Assembly (NCBI RefSeq): GCF_000723165.1
Contig: NZ_HG322949.1
Coordinates: forward strand, 1,074,025 to 1,138,024
Origin: Janthinobacterium agaricidamnosum NBRC 102515 = DSM 9628
GTDB taxonomy: Bacteria; Pseudomonadota; Gammaproteobacteria; Burkholderiales; Burkholderiaceae_D
Direction: 5' to 3'
DNA: 64,000 nt
Made by a program: the position numbers and the translations under genes. Positions 53,681 to 63,317 of the stretch are shown here, one piece after another; position 1 is the stretch's first letter, and every line of letters starts with the position of its first letter. Under the pieces are notes generated by a model that saw only the letters and a list, made by a program, of their open reading frames with translations, was not told the origin of the DNA and made no database searches.

Positions 53681-54436
53681 ATGAACCAGCAAGCAACCGT
53701 CAATGCGGCGGGCGCCGTGATCATCAGCGGCGGCAGCCGCGGCCTCGGCCTGGCCTTGGTGCGCGACGCGCTGGCGCAGGGCCGCATCGTCGCCACCTGC
53801 AGCCGGCATGACACGCCGGCGCTGCGCGAACTGCGCGAAGCGGACCCGGAAGAGATGCGCTTCATGTGGCGCGCGCTGGATGTCACCGACGCCGCCGCCA
53901 GCAAGCAATTCGTGCGTGCCGTGGTGCAGCGCTACGGCACGATCGCCGGCCTGGTCAACAATGCCGGCCAAAGCGATGGGCAGTTCCTGTCGCTGACATC
54001 GGAAGAACTGGTGCAGCGGCTGTTGGCGGTCAACCTGGAAGCGGTGATCCGCATGACCCGGCTGGTGGCGCCGTATATGTTGCGCGAAAACGGCGGGTCG
54101 ATTGTCAGCCTCGGATCGATTTCCGGCACGCGCGGTTTTGCCGGCCTGTCGGTATACGGCGCCACCAAGAGCGCGCTGGACGGCTTCAGCCGCTGCCTGG
54201 CCCGCGAACTGGGTACGCGCCAGGTGCGCGTCAATGTGGTCGCGCCGGGCTTGCTGACCACCGACATGGCGGACGCCACGACGGAAGCGGAAAAGCGGCA
54301 AATCGTTGCGCTGACGCCGATGGGGCGGCTCGGTTCGGTCGACGACGTGGTCGGCATCGTACGCTTTTTGCTGTCGCCCGACGCGGCTTTCATCAGCGGC
54401 CAGAGCATCGTCGTGGATGGCGGGTTTACTTGCTGA
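53681..54436 (+). CDS. FabG-like 3-oxoacyl-ACP reductase (SDR)
   Basis: The 251-residue short-chain dehydrogenase has the nucleotide motif GGSRGLG (17-23), the NNAG block, Ser146 in SLGSISG and the YxxxK pair Tyr159/Lys163 in YGATK. The C-terminal SPDAAFISGQSIVVDGG end is classical. As the last gene of the acyl set it probably reduces the keto group made by the two ketosynthases. The ribosome-binding site GAGGAG lies just after the hydroxylase stop. Confidence 0.9.
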   Translation: MNQQATVNAAGAVIISGGSRGLGLALVRDALAQGRIVATCSRHDTPALRELREADPEEMRFMWRALDVTDAAASKQFVRAVVQRYGTIAGLVNNAGQSDGQFLSLTSEELVQRLLAVNLEAVIRMTRLVAPYMLRENGGSIVSLGSISGTRGFAGLSVYGATKSALDGFSRCLARELGTRQVRVNVVAPGLLTTDMADATTEAEKRQIVALTPMGRLGSVDDVVGIVRFLLSPDAAFISGQSIVVDGGFTC

Positions 54437-55006
54437 TATTGATATAGATCAACAGTGCGGCATATTTTTTCAGCAGGCTGTTATTGTCGGGACAGTGACA
54501 GCCCAGCCGCTTGTGTTGCATGGGCGCCGCCCATCCCCACACGCAGGCCGCCCATGTCCGGGCAAGCTGGTGATGCTGATGAACTATCTGCTGACCCGGT
54601 TCGGCAATGGCAAGACCAAAGTGGAGCAGGCACTCTTCTCCCGACAGCGGGCTGGCGGAGCGCCGCCGCAGGAGCCGACCAGGCTGCTACACACGATTTG
54701 TTTTTGATCCGTAATAAATTACTTAAAACCAATACCCGAATCGGCACCGGCCAGCACCGCTGCGTGAGCCAGCGCACGGTAGGCAAGTTGCATCTGGATT
54801 ATTGTATCTTTTAATGCCCTTTTGTTTTGCATAAGCAAGCAGTTCCGGTTGCGCAACTAGATCAGTGGCGATGGCCGGTTTGATGTAAAGCAGCAAAGCA
54901 GCATCCATTCGTTTTCCTTTTGCAGGCAAACGCGGAGAATCATGAGGCCGGTCAGTGGATCGAAATCATGATTTAGTTTTCTCATTATTTATTAAAGGAA
55001 ATCATC
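54437..55006. other. Intergenic region after the large operon, no supported gene
   Basis: A 97-codon frame (54417-54707) and an opposite 68-codon frame (54723-54929) lack ribosome-binding sites or family resemblance. A short palindrome ATGGGC-GCC-GCCCAT sits near 54518 without a T-tract. No clear terminator for the operon was found. Confidence 0.5.
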
Positions 55007-55342
55007 ATGAGCGCACTTGAAAAATCCAGCACCGAACTGAACAAAGTTGCCAAGGATACCCGCGAAGAATTGCACAGCGCCATAGACAAGGCCGCCGACA
55101 AGGTGCAACCGCTGACCGAGCGCCTGGCCAGCAGCGCGCATGACGGCGTCGATTACGCCGGCGACAAGATCGAAGATGTTTCCAGTTCGCTGGTGGCGCG
55201 CGGCAAGCAACTGGGTGCGGCCTACAATCGCTTTGCCGATACCGGCCGCGGTTATGTGCGCAGCAGTCCCGCGGTATCGCTGCTGGTCGCGGTCGCCGCC
55301 GGTTATGGCTTGTCGAAATTATTGGGGTCGCGCAGTAAATAA
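55007..55342 (+). CDS. DUF883 / YqjD-ElaB-like membrane protein
   Basis: The 111-residue protein starts after AAAGGAAATC. It is a long amphipathic helix (KVAKDTREELHSAIDKAADKVQ) ending in the family C-terminal segment RSSPAVSLLVAVAAGYGLSKLL, a membrane anchor with a GYxxGxLL-like end. YqjD-type proteins tether stationary-phase ribosomes to the inner membrane, but most DUF883 members are uncharacterised. It lies 169 bp before katE, which fits a stress or stationary-phase module. Confidence 0.8.
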   Translation: MSALEKSSTELNKVAKDTREELHSAIDKAADKVQPLTERLASSAHDGVDYAGDKIEDVSSSLVARGKQLGAAYNRFADTGRGYVRSSPAVSLLVAVAAGYGLSKLLGSRSK

Positions 55343-55511
55343 ACTGGCGTCAATACCGCCCCGTCGCGATGAGGCAGACGGGGCAGCAGGGGATGGCGCT
55401 GGTAAAACAACACGATGCGGTGCGTTGTGATGTGGGGTTGTTCCAGTGAGATTTTCCATCCACCATCATGCGGCTGGTTTGCCGGTCGCATGCATACCTG
55501 CGAGGTAGAGT

Positions 55512-57953
55512 ATGGCCACGAATAAAAAGACGCCGTCGGTCGACGGCGCAGGCTCCATCCTGAGTACCGTATCCGGGCCGTCGGAGCAGGCGCCGCCAGC
55601 CAGCCTCGGCGGCAAGGACCACCATCATGATCAGCACCCGGCCGCCTTGCTGCAAAAGGCGGTTGCCGGCCAAAAATTGGCCGAGGCGATGCCATTCAAT
55701 CCGCTGACGGCCGGCCAGCATGGCGAGGCGGCGCGGGTGCCGCAAACCGGTCCCGGCGTGACGCCCTCGGCGGTGTCGGCCACCGCCAGCACCATCACCG
55801 AAAACAATGCGTCGCCGAAGGCGGGCGACGGTATCGCGCCGCAAGGCAGCAGTCCGCTCAGCACCTCGCTCGACCCGGTGCGCGGCGACGATGGCGGCAA
55901 GATCCTGACCACCAACCAGGGCGTCGAAGTCGGCGACAACCAGAATTCGCTGAAGGCGGGCTTGCGCGGCCCGACGCTGATGGAAGATTTTATCCTGCGC
56001 GAGAAAATCACCCATTTCGACCATGAGCGCATACCCGAACGGGTAGTGCATGCGCGCGGTTCGGCGGCGCACGGTTATTTTGAAAACTACCGTGATCTCG
56101 CTGCGCTGACCCGCGCCGCGCCGTTTTCCAAGGCCGGTAAGCGCACGCCGGTATTCGTGCGCTTTTCGACCGTGGCCGGCGAGCGCGGCTCGGCCGACGC
56201 GGTGCGCGACGTGCGCGGTTTCGCCGTCAAGTTTTATACCGACGCAGGCAACTGGGATTTGGTCGGCAATAACATCCCGGTGTTTTTCATCCAGGATGCG
56301 ATCAAGTTCCCTGACCTGATCCACGCCGTCAAGCCGGAGCCGAACCATGGCATGCCGCAAGCGGCCAGCGCGCACGACACCTTCTGGGATTTCGCCTCGC
56401 TGTCGCCGGAGACCGCGCACATGCTGATGTGGGTCATGTCGGACCGCGCGATCCCGCGCAGCTTCCGCACCATGCAGGGCTTCGGCGTGCATACCTTCCG
56501 CCTGGTGAACGCCCACGGCAAGTCGGTGTTTTGCAAATTCCACTGGCGTCCGCTGGCCGGCACCTATTCGCTGGTGTGGGACGAGGCGCTGCGCATCAAC
56601 GGCGCCGATCCCGACTTCCACCGGCGCGACCTGTGGGAAGCGATCGAGGCAGGCGCTTATCCGCAATACGAACTGGCGTTCCAGGTGTTCACCGAGGAAC
56701 AGGCCGATGCATTCGGTTTCGACGTGCTCGACGCCACCAAGCTGATTCCGGAAGAACTGGTGCCGTTGACCCCGGTCGGCAAGCTGACGCTGAACCGCAA
56801 TCCGGACAATTTTTTCGCCGAGACCGAGCAAGTGGCGTTCTGCGCCGCGCATATCATTCCGGGCCTCGATTTCAGCCACGACCCGCTGCTGCAAGGGCGC
56901 ATCCACTCGTACATCGATACCCAGATCAGCCGGCTGGGCGGCGCCAACTTCCATGAAATCCCGATCAACTCGCCGCTGGCGCCGCTGCACAACAACCAGC
57001 GCGACGGCATGCACCGCCAGACCGTCAACCGTGGCCGCGTCGCGTACGAACCGAATTCGCTGGCCGGCGGTTGTCCATTCCAGGCCGGCGCCAAGGGTTT
57101 TAACAGTTTCCCGGCGCCGCCCGATGGCGACAAGGTGCGCGCCAAGCCGGAGAAATTCGCCGACCATTATTCGCAGGCCAGGCTGTTCTGGATCAGCCAG
57201 TCGGCGCCCGAACAAAACCACATCGTGCATGCCTTCCGCTTCGAGCTGACCAAGGTGCAGACGCCGGCCGTGCGCAAGCGCGTGGTGGCGCTGCTGCGCA
57301 ATGTCGACCGGGACCTGGCGCAGCGCGTCGCCGACAGCATCGCGATCCCGCTGCCGCCGCCGCTGCCGGACCAGCCGCCGCTGCCGGTGCCGGACTACGC
57401 GCCGTCGCCGGCCTTGTCGCTGCTGCACTTGCCGGGGCAAACCGGCATCGCCGCGCACAAGGTGGCCATCCTGGCCGCGCCCGGCAGCGACGTGGCCCAG
57501 CTGCGCACCGTGTACGCCTCGCTGCTGGCCGACGGCGCCGTGCCGCGGGTGGTCGGCAGCCGCCTCGGCAGCTTGCCGGCGAATGGCAACGGTGCGGGTG
57601 CCGCGCCGGCGGTCGAGATTTCGCTGGAAACCGGGCCGTCGGTATTGTTCGACGGCGTCGTCATCGCCGATGGCGCGGCCGGCGCCGAACGCCTGGCGCA
57701 GGACGCCAACGCGCTGGAATTCGTGCGTTTGCAATACCGCCATGGCAAGCCGATACTGGCGCTGGGGGCCGGCAAGGAGTTGCTGTCGAAGGCCGGCATT
57801 CCGCTCAGGCTGCCGGATGGCAAGCCTGATCCGGGCCTGATCATCGCCGATGGCGCCAGCCCTGGCGACCTGGCGCGCGCGGTGGCCGCGTTCAAGGCGG
57901 CGCTGGCGGCGCACCGCGTGTATGCGCGCGAGACCGATCCTCCGCTAGTCTAA
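55512..57953 (+). CDS. katE: Large-subunit monofunctional catalase (HPII type)
   Basis: The 813-residue protein is a large clade catalase. An unstructured N-terminal region of about 150 residues with a KDHHHDQH patch precedes [31 protein letters not shown], with catalytic His180 and Asn253/254 in GNNIPVFF. The heme ligand is Tyr467 in [12 protein letters not shown]. From about residue 640 a flavodoxin/GATase-like domain follows ([18 protein letters not shown]), as in E. coli KatE. The N-terminal extension is longer than in KatE, where the GPTL motif comes some 40 residues earlier. It destroys hydrogen peroxide in the cytoplasm. Confidence 0.95.
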   Translation: MATNKKTPSVDGAGSILSTVSGPSEQAPPASLGGKDHHHDQHPAALLQKAVAGQKLAEAMPFNPLTAGQHGEAARVPQTGPGVTPSAVSATASTITENNASPKAGDGIAPQGSSPLSTSLDPVRGDDGGKILTTNQGVEVGDNQNSLKAGLRGPTLMEDFILREKITHFDHERIPERVVHARGSAAHGYFENYRDLAALTRAAPFSKAGKRTPVFVRFSTVAGERGSADAVRDVRGFAVKFYTDAGNWDLVGNNIPVFFIQDAIKFPDLIHAVKPEPNHGMPQAASAHDTFWDFASLSPETAHMLMWVMSDRAIPRSFRTMQGFGVHTFRLVNAHGKSVFCKFHWRPLAGTYSLVWDEALRINGADPDFHRRDLWEAIEAGAYPQYELAFQVFTEEQADAFGFDVLDATKLIPEELVPLTPVGKLTLNRNPDNFFAETEQVAFCAAHIIPGLDFSHDPLLQGRIHSYIDTQISRLGGANFHEIPINSPLAPLHNNQRDGMHRQTVNRGRVAYEPNSLAGGCPFQAGAKGFNSFPAPPDGDKVRAKPEKFADHYSQARLFWISQSAPEQNHIVHAFRFELTKVQTPAVRKRVVALLRNVDRDLAQRVADSIAIPLPPPLPDQPPLPVPDYAPSPALSLLHLPGQTGIAAHKVAILAAPGSDVAQLRTVYASLLADGAVPRVVGSRLGSLPANGNGAGAAPAVEISLETGPSVLFDGVVIADGAAGAERLAQDANALEFVRLQYRHGKPILALGAGKELLSKAGIPLRLPDGKPDPGLIIADGASPGDLARAVAAFKAALAAHRVYARETDPPLV

Positions 57954-58136
57954 AGTTCACCCACGGCGGCGGCCGGACTCTGCTCCGCGCCGCCATATTC
58001 CGTGCCTGCCTGTTGTTTCTCCCACACTCTTGCCAAATGAAACAATAAAAGCGCCGGGCAATGCTATGCTCGTTGCCAAGCTGTACATTTTGTATTCATT
58101 TGCGATGGACTGACACACACGATAGCGATCAAGCGC

Positions 58137-59834
58137 ATGGATCAGGATCCGTACCAACCCCATAGCTGGCAGCCGCACGAACGTCCGTCCTTGCCGGGCT
58201 CGCCGTCGACGCCGCTGCATTCGCGCCGGCGCCGCTGGGCGTATTTCGCGGTCGGCCTGATCGTCGCGCTGACCGGCGGCCTCGGGAATGCCCTGGTCAC
58301 CGCCAACCTGGTCAACCTGCAAGGCACCATGGGCGCTTATGCGTCCGAGATGCTGTGGCTGCCGGCGGCGTATGTGATGACCACCGTGTCGATGAATCTG
58401 CTGCTGGTGAAGTTCCGCCAGCAATACGGCCTGCGGCTGTTCACCGAAGTGTTCCTGGTGCTGTATGCGCTGGTCACCTTCGGCCACCTGTACGCCAACC
58501 AGCTCGCTTCCGCGCTGGCGGTGCGCGCCGCGCACGGCATGGTCGGCGCCGCGCTCGGCACGCTGGGGCTGTATTACACCTTGCAGGCGTTTCCGGCCCG
58601 GCACCGGCTCAAGGGGCTGGTATTCGGGCTCGGCTTCGCCCAGCTGGCGCTGCCGCTGGCGCGCATTTTCACGTCGGAACTGCTGGAAATCGGCGAATGG
58701 CGCGGCCTGTATCTGTTCGAGCTGGGCCTGACGCTGCTGGCGCTGGGCTGCGTGATGGCGCTAAAACTGCCGCCGGGCGACCGCTTCCAATCGTTTGAAA
58801 AACTCGACTTCGTGACCTTCGTACTGTTCGCGCCCGGCGTCGCGCTGTTATGCGCGGTGCTGGCCCAGGGCCGCACCGCGTGGTGGCTGGAAGCGCGCTG
58901 GGTCGGTATCTGCCTGGCCGCGTCGATCGCGCTGATCGCCGCATCGCTGGCGATCGAGCATAACCGCGCCAATCCGCTGCTCAATACGCGCTGGCTGACC
59001 ACCGCCAGGATGACCAGGCTGGCGCTGTCGGTGCTGCTGTTCCGCATCGTGCTGTCGGAATCGACCGGCGCGGTCGGCTTCCTGCAGGCGCTGGGCTTCA
59101 ACACCGACCAGATGCAAACCATGTTCGCGGTGGTCTTGTCCGGCAGCGTGGCGGGGCTGGTGTGCAGCGCGCTGCTGATCAACCCGGCGACCTTGCACCG
59201 TTCGCTGATGTTCGCGCTGGTGCTGATCGCCATCGGCGCGTATATCGACGGCCACGCCACCAGCCAGACCCGGCCCGCCAATATGTATCTGAGCCAGTTC
59301 TTGCTGGCCTTCGGCGGCACCTATTTCCTCGGTCCGACCATGGTCGCCGGTTTCGGCGCGGTGATCGCCGAGCCGCGCAACCTGGTCAGTTTTTCGGTGA
59401 TGTTCGCGATTACCCAGAACATGGGCGGCTTGCTCGGCACCGCGATTGTCGGCACGGTCCAGACCGCGCGCGAAAAATTCCATTCCAGTTACCTGGTCGA
59501 GCATTTGACGATGCTCGACCCGCAGGTGGCGGCACGGGTGCAATCCGGCGCCGGCGCGTATGCCGGGGTGCTGGCCGACCCGGTGCTGCGCAGCGGGCAA
59601 GGCGTGGCCCGGCTGGGCGCGATCGCCACCCGCGAAGCCAATGTGCTGGCCTATAACGATGTGTTCCTGCTGATCTGCGGCGTCGCCATCCTGACCTTCC
59701 TGTGGCTGCTGCTGACTCAGTGCCGGGGCACGCTGGGCAAGCGGGCGCATGCACTGAACCGTGCACTGGCGCACGCGGCCGGCGTGCATGCCGGCATGGC
59801 CAATGTTTCTATCGCTAATTCGGAACCTCGATGA
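58137..59834 (+). CDS. MFS drug-efflux transporter, DHA2/EmrB-like
   Basis: The 565-residue protein has about 12-14 hydrophobic helices, starting WAYFAVGLIVALTGGLGNALVTANLVNLQG, the DHA2-type opening with VTANLVNLQGT. It ends with an overlap as ATGA with the membrane fusion gene, typical of EmrAB/FarAB operons. It uses the proton gradient to export drugs or fatty acids across the inner membrane; with the following two genes it forms a tripartite pump. Confidence 0.88.
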   Translation: MDQDPYQPHSWQPHERPSLPGSPSTPLHSRRRRWAYFAVGLIVALTGGLGNALVTANLVNLQGTMGAYASEMLWLPAAYVMTTVSMNLLLVKFRQQYGLRLFTEVFLVLYALVTFGHLYANQLASALAVRAAHGMVGAALGTLGLYYTLQAFPARHRLKGLVFGLGFAQLALPLARIFTSELLEIGEWRGLYLFELGLTLLALGCVMALKLPPGDRFQSFEKLDFVTFVLFAPGVALLCAVLAQGRTAWWLEARWVGICLAASIALIAASLAIEHNRANPLLNTRWLTTARMTRLALSVLLFRIVLSESTGAVGFLQALGFNTDQMQTMFAVVLSGSVAGLVCSALLINPATLHRSLMFALVLIAIGAYIDGHATSQTRPANMYLSQFLLAFGGTYFLGPTMVAGFGAVIAEPRNLVSFSVMFAITQNMGGLLGTAIVGTVQTAREKFHSSYLVEHLTMLDPQVAARVQSGAGAYAGVLADPVLRSGQGVARLGAIATREANVLAYNDVFLLICGVAILTFLWLLLTQCRGTLGKRAHALNRALAHAAGVHAGMANVSIANSEPR

Positions 59835-61003
59835 CACTGCCAGACTCAACGCCGCCGACTCCACCCGCGACTGAGGCCGCTCCGGCTGCCGCGCCGTTGA
59901 CGCCGCCGCAGCCGGAGCGGCGCCGTCAGTGGTTGTCGGGCATTTTCTTTGCGTCGGTAGCGCTGATCGGCGTGCTGATCGTGTTGTATGCGTGGCGCTT
60001 GCCGCCGTTCAGCAGTCCCATGGTCAGCACCGAAAACGCCATGGTGCGCGGCCAGGTGACCATCGTCGGCAGCCAGTTGTCGGGTTATGTGGTGGACGTC
60101 AAGGTGCAGGATTTCCAGATGGTGCAACAAGGCCAGTTGCTGGTGCGGATCGACGACCGCATCTACCGCCAGCGCTACGACCAGGCGCAGGCGCAACTGG
60201 CTGCGCAACAAGCCGCGCTGGCCAACTGGGCGCAGCAGCGCAACAGTGCCGGGGCCAACGTCGCGATGAGCCAGGCCGCGCTGCTGAATGCCGAGGCGCA
60301 GGCCCGCAAGACCGGCGCCGACCTGCTGCGGGTCGATGCGCTGGTGGCCGACGGTTCGCTGTCGCGACGCGAGCAGGACCAGTCGCAGGCTGCCAAGGCG
60401 CAATCGGCGGCGGCGCTGGCCCAGGCCAGGGCCGGTCTCGACATCGCGCGCCAAAACGTGCAGTCGGTAATCGTCAACAAGGCGGCGCTGGAAGCGGCGG
60501 TGGCGAATGCGCAGGCGGCCGTCAAGGCGGCCAGCATCGACCTGGACAATACCCGCATCACGGCGCCGTCCGACGGCCAGCTGGGCCAGGTGACGGTGCG
60601 CCAGGGCGCGTACGTCAATTCCGGCGCGCAGCTGATGGGCGTGGTGCCGCGCCAGATGTGGGTGATCGCCAATTTCAAGGAAACCCAGATGAACGGCGTG
60701 CGGATCGGCCAGGGCGCAACCTTCCATGTCGACGCCTTGAACGGCGCCGCGCTGACCGGCCAGGTGGAACAGATTTCGCCGGCCACCGGTTCCGAATTCA
60801 GTGTGCTGCCGGCCGATAACGCGACCGGCAACTACCTCAAGATCGCCCAGCGCATACCGGTGCGCATCCGCATCGATCCGGGCCAGGCCAACGCGCGCCG
60901 GCTGCGGCCCGGCATGTCGGTGGTGGTCAGCGTCGATACGTCGGCGGTGCTGAACGACGCCGCCGTCAATCCACCGCCGCCCGGCAAAGGAAGCAAGCCA
61001 TGA
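59831..61003 (+). CDS. Membrane fusion protein, HlyD/EmrA family
   Basis: A Pro-rich N terminus is followed by one membrane helix (GIFFASVALIGVLIVLYAW), then the biotinyl-lipoyl half motif VTIVGSQLSGYVVDVKVQDFQMV, a long coiled-coil hairpin (residues about 110-230) and the beta-barrel with NTRITAPSDGQLGQVTVRQGAYV. It joins the inner-membrane MFS pump to the outer-membrane channel. Its start overlaps the pump gene and its stop overlaps the next gene, both as ATGA. Confidence 0.92.
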   Translation: MTLPDSTPPTPPATEAAPAAAPLTPPQPERRRQWLSGIFFASVALIGVLIVLYAWRLPPFSSPMVSTENAMVRGQVTIVGSQLSGYVVDVKVQDFQMVQQGQLLVRIDDRIYRQRYDQAQAQLAAQQAALANWAQQRNSAGANVAMSQAALLNAEAQARKTGADLLRVDALVADGSLSRREQDQSQAAKAQSAAALAQARAGLDIARQNVQSVIVNKAALEAAVANAQAAVKAASIDLDNTRITAPSDGQLGQVTVRQGAYVNSGAQLMGVVPRQMWVIANFKETQMNGVRIGQGATFHVDALNGAALTGQVEQISPATGSEFSVLPADNATGNYLKIAQRIPVRIRIDPGQANARRLRPGMSVVVSVDTSAVLNDAAVNPPPPGKGSKP

Positions 61004-62403
61004 TGCGGCGCGGCGTAGTGGCATGCACGATGGCGGCGATGCTGGCCGGCTGCGCCGCGAATGCGCCGCCGGCACCGCCATCGTCGCTGCAGGTGCCGGC
61101 CGAGTTCCGCTCGCGGGCCGGGCCGGCCGCGAATGGGCCGGCGCTGGAGCGTTGGTGGTGGCAGGCGTTCGGCGATCCGGTGCTGGGCGCGCTGGTCGAT
61201 CGCGCGCTGGCCAATAACGGCGACCTGCTGGTGGCGCGCGCCCGCGTCGCCGAATACCGCGCGCGCCTGGCCCAGGCCGACAGCAGTCGCCGGCCGGCGC
61301 TGTCGTTCGACAGCGCGCCGACCCGCGCCCGCACGCTGGCCTACAACGGCGAACCGTATGTGAGCAATGTCTTCCAGGCCGAGCTGCAGGCCGGGTATGA
61401 AATCGATGTATGGGGCCGGCTCGCCAGGCTGAGCGACGCGGCCGCCGCCAGCTACCGCGCCGAGCAAGCCAGCGCCGACGCCGCGGCCTTGTCGATCGCC
61501 GCCAGCGTGGCGGCTGGCTACCTGAACTTGCGCGGCCTCGACGCGCAGCTGGAACTGGCCCAGGCCACCTTGACACTGCGCCAGCAGTCGCGCGACCTGG
61601 CGCGGCGCCAGTTCGAGGTCGGCTACAGCTCGCAGCTGGAATGGCTGCAGGCGCAATCGGAATACCATGCGGCGGCGGAACTGGTGCCGCAATTGCAGCG
61701 CGCCATCTTCGAACAGGAAAACGCGCTGGCCATCCTGGCCGGCGGCAATCCGGGGCCGGTCGCGCGCGGCATCCCGCTGGCCGACTTGAACCCGCCGCCG
61801 GTGCCGGCCGGCTTGCCGTCGGACTTGCTGCGCCGCCGGCCCGACATCGCGCGCGCCGAATTGAATTTGCTGGCCTCGAATGACAGCCTGGCCGCGATCC
61901 GCGATCAGTTGCTGCCGTCGTTCAAACTGACGGCGGCGGGCGGCGTGCAAGCGGCCACCTTGACCACCTTCCTGAACGCGCCGCTGGCCTTGTGGAAATT
62001 GACCGGCATCGTGGCAGGCCCGATCTTCGACGGCGGCCGGGTGCAGGCGCAAACCGATGCCGCGGCGGCCCGGCGCGACCAGCTGGCCCATGCGTATGAA
62101 GACACGGTGCGCGGCGCGTTTGCCGAAGCGGATAACGGCATCGGCGCGCTGGCCAGGTTGCGTGAACAGGCGCAGGAAAACGATGCGCGCCGCGCCACCG
62201 CCGCCGACACGCTGCGCATCGCCCGCAACCGCTACCGCAACGGTTATGCCTCCTACCTGGAAGAGCTGGACGCCCAGCGCACCTTGTATAGCGCCGACGT
62301 CGGCCGGCTGCAATTGAAGACGCGCATGCTGGTCGCGTCGGTCGACCTGTACCGCGCCATGGGCGGTGGCTGGGCCGCGCCGCCACCGATTCCCGCCCCC
62401 TGA
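61000..62403 (+). CDS. NodT-type outer membrane efflux lipoprotein
   Basis: The 467-residue protein has a lipoprotein signal (MAAMLAGC, Cys18) and the RND/OMF lipoprotein pattern: WWWQAFGDPVLGALVDRALANNGDL, ELQAGYEIDVWGR, LRRRPDIARAELNLLASN and ARNRYRNGYASYLEELDAQRTLY. It forms the TolC-like outer membrane channel for the pump encoded by the two preceding genes. It is followed by a strong terminator. Confidence 0.93.
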   Translation: MMRRGVVACTMAAMLAGCAANAPPAPPSSLQVPAEFRSRAGPAANGPALERWWWQAFGDPVLGALVDRALANNGDLLVARARVAEYRARLAQADSSRRPALSFDSAPTRARTLAYNGEPYVSNVFQAELQAGYEIDVWGRLARLSDAAAASYRAEQASADAAALSIAASVAAGYLNLRGLDAQLELAQATLTLRQQSRDLARRQFEVGYSSQLEWLQAQSEYHAAAELVPQLQRAIFEQENALAILAGGNPGPVARGIPLADLNPPPVPAGLPSDLLRRRPDIARAELNLLASNDSLAAIRDQLLPSFKLTAAGGVQAATLTTFLNAPLALWKLTGIVAGPIFDGGRVQAQTDAAAARRDQLAHAYEDTVRGAFAEADNGIGALARLREQAQENDARRATAADTLRIARNRYRNGYASYLEELDAQRTLYSADVGRLQLKTRMLVASVDLYRAMGGGWAAPPPIPAP

Positions 62404-62428
62404 TTTGCGGTTCCGTTTCTCCTCGTTT

Positions 62429-62451
62429 GCCCGGCTTGCCGGGCTTTTTTT
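62429..62451 (+). terminator. Intrinsic terminator of the efflux operon
   Basis: GCCCGG-CTTG-CCGGGC forms a tight hairpin immediately followed by seven T residues, 25 bp after the channel gene stop. Confidence 0.9.
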
Positions 62452-62569
62452 GGTCAGGCCGCATGGGCGTTAATTGGAGATTAAGGATCTGGAGGTGTAA
62501 TATCCCTGCCAGGAAAAAGCCTGGCTTGTGGCCGGCTACATCTTGTCATTGATATCAAGAGGTTAGTAA

Positions 62570-63316
62570 ATGGAAATTTTTGGCATAGGCGGCATAGGCA
62601 TACATGTATTGGTCGCCTTGTTTTTTGCGATACATGCGATCCGCAACGGCCAGCCGATTTTCTGGCTGTTCGTGCTGTTTTCATTCCCGCTGCTGGGCAG
62701 CCTGGTGTATCTGTTCGCGGTCTACCTGCCCGCTTCGAACTTGCGGCACGGCGCCGGCAAGGCCGTGTCGGTCGCCGTGAAAACGCTGGATCCGGGCCGT
62801 GAATTGCGCGAAGCCCGCGCCGCCTTCGACTACACGCCGACCGCGCAGAACCAGATGCGCCTGGCCAGCGCCTTGCTGGAAAACGGCGCCGCCGAAGAAG
62901 CGGCCGGCGTCTATGAAACGTGTTTGCAGGGCGTGTTTTCGTCCGACCTGGAAATCCGCTACAGCGCGGCGCGCGCGTGGCTGGAGTCGGGCAAGGGCGC
63001 CCATGCGTTGCCGCACGTGGAATTCATCCGCCGCAACGACGTGCATTTCCGGGCCGAGAAAGTATCGATCCTGATGGCGCGCGCGCTGGCCGGCGCAGGC
63101 CGCCAAACCGAGGCCAAGGCGGAATTCGACGATGGGCTGCAGCGTTTCGGCAGCTTCGAGTGCCGCGCCGAATATGCGATCTGGGCGGCCGGCAATGGCG
63201 AGCACGCATTGGCGGCGCAACTGCGCGCCGAGCTGGACCAGGCGATGCAGCGCTGGAGCCGCCACACCCGCGAGATGTACCAGCCCTTGCTGCGCCGCCT
63301 CAAGACCGCCGCCTGA
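62570..63316 (+). CDS. Membrane-anchored TPR-like protein
   Basis: The 248-residue product begins with two hydrophobic segments (IGIHVLVALFFAIHAI and IFWLFVLFSFPLLGSLVYLFAVYL), so the N terminus is in the membrane. Residues 80-245 are helical repeats of TPR character (MRLASALLENGAAEEAAGVYETCL, ARALAGAGRQTEAKAEFDDGLQ). The layout equals uncharacterised PLDc_N/TPR-type membrane proteins. It probably works as a scaffold for other proteins. The ATG lies after AAGAGGTTAGTAA; the gene is monocistronic and convergent with the last one. Confidence 0.75.
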   Translation: MEIFGIGGIGIHVLVALFFAIHAIRNGQPIFWLFVLFSFPLLGSLVYLFAVYLPASNLRHGAGKAVSVAVKTLDPGRELREARAAFDYTPTAQNQMRLASALLENGAAEEAAGVYETCLQGVFSSDLEIRYSAARAWLESGKGAHALPHVEFIRRNDVHFRAEKVSILMARALAGAGRQTEAKAEFDDGLQRFGSFECRAEYAIWAAGNGEHALAAQLRAELDQAMQRWSRHTREMYQPLLRRLKTAA

Positions 63317-63317
63317 A

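Noticed and set aside
54417..54707. A 97-codon plus-strand frame after the reductase gene
   Set aside because: It begins inside the end of the SDR gene and has no start signal or family resemblance.
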